Source: Cephalotrichum gorgonifer
Taxonomy: Eukaryota; Ascomycota; Sordariomycetes; Microascales; Microascaceae
DNA length: 64,000 bases
Direction: 5' to 3'
Assembly (NCBI GenBank): GCA_900312665.1
Contig: ONZQ02000017.1
Span: 372,001-436,000, forward strand
In this document: positions 55,788 to 64,000 of the stretch, piece by piece
Numbering within the stretch: position 1 is the first letter of the stretch
How the letters are laid out: every line of letters starts with the position of its first letter
Notes under the pieces: generated by a model
The model's database searches: none
What the model was told of the DNA's origin: nothing
The model's input: only the letters and a program-made list of their open reading frames with translations
Position numbers and translations under genes: made by a program

Positions 55788-56799
55788 TGGAATACCAGCA
55801 TCGCCACCGTGCCATCGGGGGCAGACCCTGCTTGTCCTACACCGTAGGAAGGTTCCGGCGAGGGACGACTCGGCGGATGCGATGGGGACAAGTACCAGCG
55901 CGGCCGACGCGTGAAGTCGGGTAGAGACTAGCGACTCGGACACGATAGGCCCGGAGGTTAGTTCCATGCTGCACCACGGTAGTGAGCACGGGGCATAAAG
56001 AGCTGTGCGGCGATGAACTCAGGACGAAATATTGTGTTGTCCGTTTCTGCGGTTGTATGTTTGCTCTTGGACTTCCCTCTTTTTCTCGCCCTCTCGTTCT
56101 CCTTCCCCGTATCGTCCTTCCGGTGTGGGGCGCTATTTTCGCTCGTTCCGCTCCCCTCCTCCTCCGAGTCTTCTTTTCGTTCTCACAGCTTTTTGATCGG
56201 CGCTGTTGCCATCCTTTAATAACCATATCACTCTTTCCTGGAGGGGTGCCAGTGGACCTGGATGATATTTTGATTCTTTTCTTATAATGGGTACTCGTAT
56301 CTTGCTTGCCCCGTCTCTCTCCCTTTTCTTCTCTTCTGGTCTGTGTGGCTTGTTCTCCCCCCCTTCCCCCCCCCCCCCAACGAAAAAATGTTGGAGGTTA
56401 GTTAAATACACACCGGTTTTATGATATCTCTTTGGTCGCTGTGGGAGTATAGATGAATCGGTTGTTGAGATGTCGTATGAGCATGAGTATACTTGCGGGT
56501 TGTTAGTCAGCCCCTGTAAAACGGCGGGGACCCGCCATCCTATTGGATCCCATCGTCATCAAAATGTCTCATCCAGTAATGCATCACGGGGTTTAAAACA
56601 TCCGACTAGGATCGCGGCCGGACCATTCAATGACATCAGTTCATTCTTCGAAGGACTCGACATTCGATCCCCATTATATATCAGTCCTTACCCGTGAAAC
56701 CTCCCAAGCCGCCGTCCTTTAAGTCTTGTCCCACTTGGTACAACCGCATCAAACACCCATACGCATCATCAGCGGACCTTGGCTTCACTCACAGCGAGC
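55788..56799. other. Intergenic region
   Basis: 3' flank of the secreted protein and promoter of CDC8. It is pyrimidine-rich around 56,040-56,380, ending in a long C run near 56,365-56,378. No gene was seen. Confidence 0.5.
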
Positions 56800-57929
56800 A
56801 TGGCCTCGATAAATGATCTTGCGGCGGCCGCCATCGCCACCTCGTCCTCCGAGGCAGAGCACCACGGGCGGGGCGCGCTGGTGGTACTGGAGGGCTTGGA
56901 CAGGAGCGGGAAGACGACGCAGGTGAAGTTGTTGGAGCAGAGGTTTGTGGAGGCGGGGAGGAAGGTGAAAGTTATGAGGTTCCCCGGTAGGTTTAGCATC
57001 TGAGGCCGTTTCCTTTGTTTCCCTTACTTAGTGTTTGGCGAATGAGAAAGGGGGGTGGTGATTTGGAGAACCTGGGGTTCGACTGCTAAGTGGGGTTGAG
57101 GAAGAATCTCCATTCTCCCTGGGCTTGGGGCTTGGTTTCGGATACGATAGTGGAAAACCGAGGACTTTGATTGGGATTTGTGGGAAACAGCTAACGGTGG
57201 TGGCAGATCGGACGACGCCTATCGGACAGATGATCGATGCGTACTTGAAGTCCTCGATCGAGATGGATGACCATGCGATTCATCTCTTATTCAGTGCGAA
57301 CCGCTGGGAAGCCGCGTACGTGCCATTCCGCGCCAGGGCCTCCCCATGCCTTTCCTTACCCCCTTCTCACCTTCTTTCATTTCAACCACCCTACCGCACC
57401 CCCCCGGACTACACACTAACAAACCCCGCCCAGAAAATCTATCCGCTCCCTCCTCGCCTCCGGGACCACAATCCTCTGCGACCGGTACTACTACAGTGGA
57501 ATCGTCTACTCCGCCGCCAAGCATAACCCCTCCCTTACTCTCTCCTGGGCCCGCGCCCCCGAGGTCGGCCTTCCGCGGCCGGACATCGTGCTTTTCCTCG
57601 ACCTCAAGGAGTCCGTGGCGCGCGAGAGGGGCGGATGGGGGGGCGAGGTGTACGAGAAGGCGGAGATGCAGCGGCGGGTACGGGAGCTGTTCTGGGGGAT
57701 CAGCCTGGGGACTCTCGGGCAGGAGGAAGGGGGCGGGAAGGCAGAGGCGGCGACGGCGGTGGGTCCTGGTGAGGGGCGCGCGTTTAGGCAGGAGGAGGAG
57801 GATCTGGTGCTCGTAGACGCGAGTCCGTCCGTCGAGGAGGTTGCGGAGGAGATATGGGGTAAGGTTCTGCCGAGGGTGGAGGCGGTGGATAGGGGTGAGG
57901 TTGGGAGGACGGTGAGGGTGGTAACTTGA
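56800..57929 (+). CDS. CDC8: Thymidylate kinase (dTMP kinase)
   Basis: Exons 56800-56986, 57207-57315 and 57434-57929 join to 263 residues; introns are 220 and 118 nt. The enzyme phosphorylates dTMP to dTDP for DNA synthesis. The P-loop is VVLEGLDRSGKTTQVKLLEQ. The first splice completes MRFPDRTTPIGQMIDAYL. HLLFSANRWEAAKSI is restored by the second splice. The substrate site is LCDRYYYSGIVYSAAK, followed by LPRPDIVLFLDL and the lid region ERGGWGGEVYEKAEMQRRV. It is about 45 residues longer than yeast or human enzymes, through an N-terminal Ala/Ser-rich stretch and a Gly/Glu-rich insert (about residues 195-220). The start is the only in-frame ATG before the P-loop besides upstream non-ATG codons. 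Confidence 0.94.
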
Positions 57930-60178
57930 TGTTTGGTGCCAGTGAGGATAAGTGAGTGTGAGCGGGGGTGTTTCCTGGGACTCCTGTCGTATCTCTAGAG
58001 CTCTACTTCGAAATCAAGCGTGCAACGATATTCTGTATTTACATTAGTCCGGGATATGGAAGAACGAAAGATGTAAATTCGCATCTAGCTAGGACCTGGG
58101 ATAAGTTACTAAACGGGTCCCCTCGTGATAAAAGAAGCCACGCCTGCGACAACTATATATTCTCTGAACAATACACCCTCATATTACTCCCCAACCTGAC
58201 TACTTCTTCGGACCTCTCACCACCTCACGCTCGAACCAGAGAGCCATCTTCATTCAACCTGTGCCTTGCTGCGGGCTCGAGTGACGGGCATGAAGGAGGG
58301 TAGCCAATATCCCGCGACAACGAACCCCTCGGTCTACGAGGACACCACCGGAGGTAGGTGATGCAGCCATCAGACGTCAGCGGTTAGGGTGCACCCCCGA
58401 AACACGGCTATATATACTACGTAGCAGCATGAAAACAGGTCGAAGAACGGAACGCCAAGAACATCGTTTTGCGGGGGTGGGGTAGGTACAATGTACCGCA
58501 TCCCGATGGACCCATGTTGCGGACCAGTGGACCGTGGGACCTTCCGCCTGCAGGTGTATAAGTGGCTGTCCTTCAACATGAGCGACAGTGGCATGTGCCT
58601 CCATTCCTAAGTAGAAACATGGGCATAATGAGAAACGCCCTCAGGCTGAGAGGTTCACTAGTCTCCAGCCACAAAAGAACATTACAGCCGGGTCCAAAGA
58701 ACTATCTCGCTGTATTATTGCCCAATCACCGAGGGATACATTCATAAACATCGCCTACCATTGCGGGTCACGTCACGGGCCAAGACTGCTTATCTCAAAA
58801 AGGAAGGGGCCGGCCTGGATGGAGCCCTCATAATATTTACCCCAGGTTCCAACCGGCAAGGACGGACGGGCGTAGCGGGCAAAGCGGGGAAGGAGCGAGC
58901 GGGTGCAGGGCGGGTTGCGGGGCAAGCGTCACCGAAGGTACCCGGACCCGGCATGGGGTCTCCTCTTCACCTTCGGTGAACGTAAGAGACAAGCAAACCC
59001 CATCTCGAGACTCAAAAGAAGATCCCATCTCGAACAAAGTTGGGGGACCCGATAAATGGGCGAGAAAGACAAAAATCAGTCTCGAACGCCACACCCGGGA
59101 ATCAGTGTCGTTCTGGAAGATTTCTTGGGGTACAAGTATGGGAGATGGGACAAGTACTCTGCTGTGTCACCCCATCCCAGACTCTTCCTTCCTATTGCGA
59201 TGCGCTCCCACCCTCCACCTGGAGGTCTCCCCCCTCCCTCCTTCCCCCCTCCCTTCCTCCACGGTGTGAGGACGTGCGGCAGAGGTAGGTCCCCTGGACG
59301 GGAAGGACTGGGAAGAGGGGGATCATCGGGGAAATAGAGTGAGGGGTTGACCACGAGGTAGCGCAGGCTCGGGGAAAGCACGCTCAGATGTAAATATACT
59401 TCATGTTTCTGCCCATTCAGGGGAAACATAGTTCCTCGGGAAAGTTTCAAAGATTTCAGTATGGGGTTTTAAAGAAACGAGCGTGGAAAAGTCATGGAAG
59501 AAAGTCTATCCCATCTCATCCCGAATCAAATTTGCGCTTCCCTGTAGACCGAGAGACAGGGGCTCGAAGGTTTACTGGGGCTCTTTTCGGGGGTGCGCCT
59601 CTCCCCACTAATAATAATTGCCAGGTCTGTTGACAGCGACACCGAGAAACCAGTCAGCAGCCTCCACAGGTTAGACACCAGGTCCCACCAGACCCCAAAG
59701 TAGCTATACTTTGCTAGCTCCGAGCTCCGACACCAATGACCTACTCGTGCTGGCTTGCTTGTCCACTCGAGCTGCCCTGGATCACGATCTCCTCCTGCCT
59801 TTTCTTTTTTTTGTTCTATGCTTTTTTTCTTCAACCTCGCACTTCCCACCTCCCCTCCCGATTACCTCTCTCACCCATTGGCAATTGACAATCGTTAAAG
59901 CTCCCAGTCGTCACCGCCCTCAGAAGGCGTCCCTCACTTCGATCCTCTATCCTTATTTCTACATCGGGTTAGCTGTGGCCCACAGCTCTAGTCTCGCAAC
60001 TACCGGATGGTCCCGCCCACCCACCGCTGCCCGTACCCGTCTTCGTCAGAGCGAGAAGAGCAGGCCCCGTGAGTCAGAAAATACAGGGGATAAATACGTC
60101 CCCTTCTTGACTCAGATGCTGGCGGTCTGAAAGGGAGCTTTTCGCTTCTTCATCCCGACCTTCACTAAGCTTCTCCAA
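57930..60178. other. Intergenic region upstream of NNT
   Basis: 2.2 kb. The first half is unremarkable. Around 58,370-59,470 there are short ORFs on both strands without recognisable motifs. The last 450 bases are pyrimidine-rich and probably include the NNT leader. No gene is supported. Confidence 0.5.
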
Positions 60179-63100
60179 ATGTCGTGGTCAGTCCCTCGCC
60201 CGCTCCTGGCCCTGGGCCATGGCGGTGTAAGCTCTAGGGCCGCACAGCGGATCGTCGGTGCTCAAGGTGAGCAATGAAACCCTCCCCACACCCTACCAAG
60301 CTCCATTAGAGCTGAACAGAGCTCGTGAGCCACGAGCTCAACAATTTTACTTGGCCGCCCAGCCCCAATTCACTCCCACGTGCCCCCAATTTACTGGATA
60401 GTTAGATATATTCTAACCACCTGTGCTCTCCCTCGCAATAGACGCCCTGGTTTGCGGCTCTAGCTTTGTAGGCCGTCGCAGGTCTCATCCTCACCCTTAC
60501 CGCCAATGGCACAGCTTGACCCGCCAGACTACGGCCCTCGTCACCACCCCTAGGCAGCTCCAGCTCGTCCGCCATGCCTCAGCCGCTCACACCCCCGACA
60601 CTGCCCAGGCCGATGCCGTCCTCCCCCCCAGCACCCCCTACTCCCAGCTCACTGTCGGCGTGCCCACCGAGACCTTCCCCAACGAACGCCGCGTTGCCCT
60701 GAGCCCCGCGAATGTCAAGCTTCTCCTGAAGAAGGGCTTCTCCAGGGTCCTGGTCGAGCGGGGCGCAGGCACAGAGGCCGACTTCCTCGACGATGCCTAC
60801 ACGGCTGCGGGCGCCACCCTTGTCGACGCCGGGGCCGTCTGGCAGGGCTCTGATATCGTCCTCAAGGTCCGCTCGCCCAGCACCACCGAGGTCGGCTTGA
60901 TCAAGCCAAACCAGACCGTCATCTCGTTCCTCCAGCCCGCCCAGAACAAGGATCTCGTTGAGGGGATCGCTGCCCGTGGCGCGACCTCCTTTGCCATGGA
61001 CATGGTGCCGCGCATCTCACGAGCCCAGGTTTTCGACGCGCTGAGCTCCATGGCTAACATCGCTGGCTACAAGGCCGTCCTCGAGGCGTCCAACAACTTC
61101 GGGAGGTTCTTCACGGGTCAGGTCACCGCTGCGGGAAAGATCCCGCCCTGCAAGGTCCTCGTCATCGGCGCCGGTGTCGCGGGCCTTAGCGCCATTGCGA
61201 CGGCTAGGAGGCTGGGCGCTATCGTGCGCGGCTTTGACACCCGTTCTGCCGCCCGCGAGCAGGTGCAGTCGCTGGGCGCTGAGTTCATCGAGGTTGACAT
61301 GGAGGAGGACGGCTCCGGCGCTGGGGGGTACGCGAAGGAGATGACCAAAGAGTTTATCGAAGCTGAAATGAGACTGTTCACGGAGCAGGCTCGCGAGGTG
61401 GACATCATCATCACTACCGCGCTTATCCCCGGGAAGCCGGCGCCGAAGCTGATTACACAAGATATCGTCGAGGTCATGAAACCCGGGTCCGTGATTGTCG
61501 ATCTCGCCGCCGAGGCGGGTGGTAACTGCGCCGTGACCCAGCCCGGAAAACTCATCGTCCACAAGGAAGTCAAAGTAATTGGTGAGCTCACCCGCCCTTT
61601 CTCCAGCTTCCACAACCCAATCCCAGCTCAGCGTGGTGCTAACTTTCATAGGATACACGGATCTCCCCTCGAGGCTCCCAACTCAGTCGTCAACCCTCTA
61701 TTCTAACAATATCACCAAGCTCCTCCTCTCGATGACGCCCAAGGAGAAAGAGTTCGGCATCGACCTCAACGACGAAGTTGTTCGCGGCTCCATCGTGACC
61801 CACGACGGGAAGATCCTACCGACTGCCCCCCGCCCCGCGCCGCCGCCGCCCCCCGCTGCCAAGCCGGTGGAAGAGAAGGCCGAGGTCGTGGCTCTCACGC
61901 CCTTCCAGAAGACGTCCCGGGAAGTGGGCGTCGTGACGGCCGGCATGAGCTCCGTGCTGGCGCTCGGGAAGTTCACAAGCCCCCTGCTCATGACAAACGC
62001 CTTCACGTTTGCACTGGCCTCGCTGATTGGGTACCGGGTCGTCTGGGGTGTGGCCCCCGCACTGCACTCGCCCCTCATGAGTGTAACCAATGCCATTTCT
62101 GGTTTGTCTCCCTCGGGCCTCTCGCCTCATGTGTTGACTCTGGCGATTTTCTAATACGGAACATTAGGTATGGTTGGTGTCGGTGGCATGTTCATCCTCG
62201 GCGGTGGCTACCTCCCCGAGACCCTCCCGCAGGCCTTTGGCGCTCTATCCGTACTCCTCGCTTTCGGAAACATCTCTGGTGGCTTTGTGCTCACAAAGAG
62301 GATGTTGGACATGTTCAAACGTGAGATTGAACGCCCCTACCCCCTAAATCAAGGAAAGAAAATCCTCCCCCTTGTGGACTTGTCTAACATTATACAGGAC
62401 CCACTGACCCCCCCGAATACCCCTGGCTCTATGCCATCCCCGGTGTCCTCTTCGGAGGCGGTTTCATAGCTGCCGCTTCTACCGGCGCTGCAGGTTTAGT
62501 CCAGGCGGGCTATCTCGTCAGCTCCGTCCTCTGCATCGGATCCATTTCGGGGCTGGCGTCCCAGGCTACGGCACGCATGGGAAACATGCTCGGGATGCTG
62601 GGTGTGGGATCCGGCGTCCTGGCGTCGCTACTGGCGGTCGGCTTCTCCCCTGAGGTGTTGACGCAGTTTGGCGGGCTCGCGGTCCTGGGGAGCCTGGCGG
62701 GGTTCCTGATCGGTAAGAGGATCATGCCTACGGACCTGCCCCAGACTGTGGCGGCGCTGCACTCTGTTGTAGGACTTGCGGCTGTTATGACTAGTATTGG
62801 GAGTGTTATGGGAGATTTGTCGCATATTACGACATTACATCTTGTTACTGCTTATCTTGGAGTTTTGATCGGTAGGTCGTCCCTTACGCCCTCCTCCCAC
62901 TTCTCCCCTTGTGTCTCCCTTCTCCCCTCCCACTCAAGTCTCGTCTCATTCATACCCTTTCTACACACCCCTCCCGCTGTGGAAAGACCACGACTAACAT
63001 ACTCGTAGGTGGGATCACCTTCACTGGCTCCATTGTTGCCTTCATGAAGCTCGCTGGCAAGATGTCTTCAAAGCCACTTATGTTCAAGGGCCGACACCTC

Positions 63101-64000
63101 CTCAATGGCGGGATGCTCGCCGCCAACATCGGTACCATGGGCGCCTTCATATCCCTGGCACCGGGGTCCCCCGCCATTGCGGCAGGCGCGCTGGCTGCCA
63201 ACGCGGCGCTGTCGTTCGCGAAGGGGTACACCACGACGGCTTCCATTGGCGGGGCTGATATGCGTGAGTCGGGCTCAGCTTCTTTGTCGGGCTATTCTGT
63301 TGCGTACTGTGTAAACTTGCTAATGCGTGTGTCTGTCTGTGTGTAGCGGTCGTCATCACAGTTCTGAACGCCTACAGTGGATTTGCGCTTGTGGCGGAGG
63401 GTTTCATGCTGGATAATTCGCTTCTTACGACTGTGGGAGCTTTGATTGGTGTTTCCGGATCTATCCTGTCGTATATTGTGAGTGCCGCCCTGCCTTACTC
63501 TCTTCTTCCATTTCCCTTCACGTCTTTCCTCTCCCACTTCTAGTTCTCCCCCCTTCGTATCCTCTGGTCACCCCGGCTTCCCCTTACCTGGCTCATGGAT
63601 TCTAACACCTCCAGATGTGCGTCGCCATGAACCGATCCCTCGTGAACGTTCTGTTCGGCGGCATCGGAACGGCGGCCCCCTCCTCCTCCACTTTCAAACC
63701 TGAAGGCAACGCTGTAACGACAACCGTCGAAGACACGGCCGAGGCACTCCTAAACGCGGAGAACGTAATCATAGTAGTCGGCTACGGAATGGCTGTCGCG
63801 AAAGCGCAGTACGCCATCTCGGACATGACGCGCATGCTGCGCTCCAAGGGAATAAACGTGCGCTTCGCTATCCACCCAGTGGCAGGGCGCATGCCGGGGC
63901 AGTGCAACGTTCTCTTAGCGGAGGCCAACGTCCCGTATGATATCGTACTAGAGATGGACGAGATCAACGACGACTTTGGCGACACGGACGTGACGCTGGT
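60179..64000 (+). CDS. NAD(P) transhydrogenase, mitochondrial, proton-translocating (3' end outside window)
   Basis: Exons 60179-60266, 60442-61581, 61652-62101, 62168-62320, 62398-62871, 63009-63263, 63347-63477 and 63615 to beyond 64000; 1025 residues are visible and all joins keep frame. The inner-membrane enzyme couples proton entry to NADPH formation from NADH. A presequence (MSWSVPRPLLALG, then LVRHASAA) precedes domain I: VGVPTETFPNERRVALSP, the NAD-binding VIGAGVAGLSAIATARRLGA, and LAAEAGGNCAVTQPGK. Domain II is a long set of membrane helices spread over exons 3-8. Domain III starts VIIVVGYGMAVAKAQYAISD and has AIHPVAGRMPGQCNVLLAEA. About 60-80 residues should follow the edge. The single-chain order I-II-III matches animal and fungal NNT. 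Budding yeast lacks this enzyme. Confidence 0.95.

Overview
The window is nuclear DNA from a filamentous ascomycete (Pezizomycotina). Nearly every gene is cut by short introns, mostly 49-120 nt, with GTRNGT-type donors, CTAAC/CTGAC-like branch sites and YAG acceptors. Coding sequence is GC-rich with G/C-ending codons. The protein set is typical of the group: a C2H2 plus Zn2Cys6 regulator, an Ams2/Spt21-type GATA protein, a fungal Spg1/Tem1 GTPase and a proton-translocating transhydrogenase. I cannot name the species. One run of 20 Ns (2026-2045) is a scaffold gap.

Layout. 1-2.7 kb: the 5' end of an unknown minus-strand gene leaving the window, a small membrane-protein fragment, degenerate tandem repeats and the gap. 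2.7-12.1 kb: POL12 (+), MFAP1 (-) and a large Ams2/Spt21-like GATA factor (-) with an in-frame open extension beyond its stop. 14.2-17.1 kb: divergent HIBCH (-) and SmD2 (+). 18.3-27.5 kb: three minus-strand genes, namely a C2H2+Zn2Cys6 transcription factor, a cytosolic GH31 alpha-xylosidase-like enzyme and dihydroxyacetone kinase. 27.5-30.4 kb: gene-poor, with coding-like islands of an unidentified membrane protein. 30.4-31.7 kb: a GT31-like glycosyltransferase. 31.7-38.4 kb: a TA-rich gene desert. 38.4-41.8 kb: a triose-phosphate-transporter-family protein with a 6-nt micro-exon, convergent with an indoleamine 2,3-dioxygenase. 43-48.3 kb: a small mitochondrial membrane protein, a PLAC8 protein with a long disordered tail, and Spg1/Tem1. 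50.5-64 kb: glycine cleavage H protein, a 1009-residue secreted repeat protein, thymidylate kinase, and a mitochondrial NAD(P) transhydrogenase cut by the right edge.

Most genes are housekeeping: DNA replication and S phase (POL12, CDC8, the histone-gene regulator), pre-mRNA splicing (MFAP1, SmD2), mitotic exit (TEM1), and mitochondrial metabolism (HIBCH, GCV3, NNT, the 148-residue protein). There is no secondary-metabolite cluster. Co-location does not by itself imply a pathway. Exon joins were deduced by hand from splice consensus, frame continuity and recognised protein motifs. All listed joins keep the reading frame, but none has been checked against transcripts. The least explained material is the C-terminal extension at 7821-8063, the coding-like islands at 28.7-30.1 kb, the secreted repeat protein and the micro-exon.
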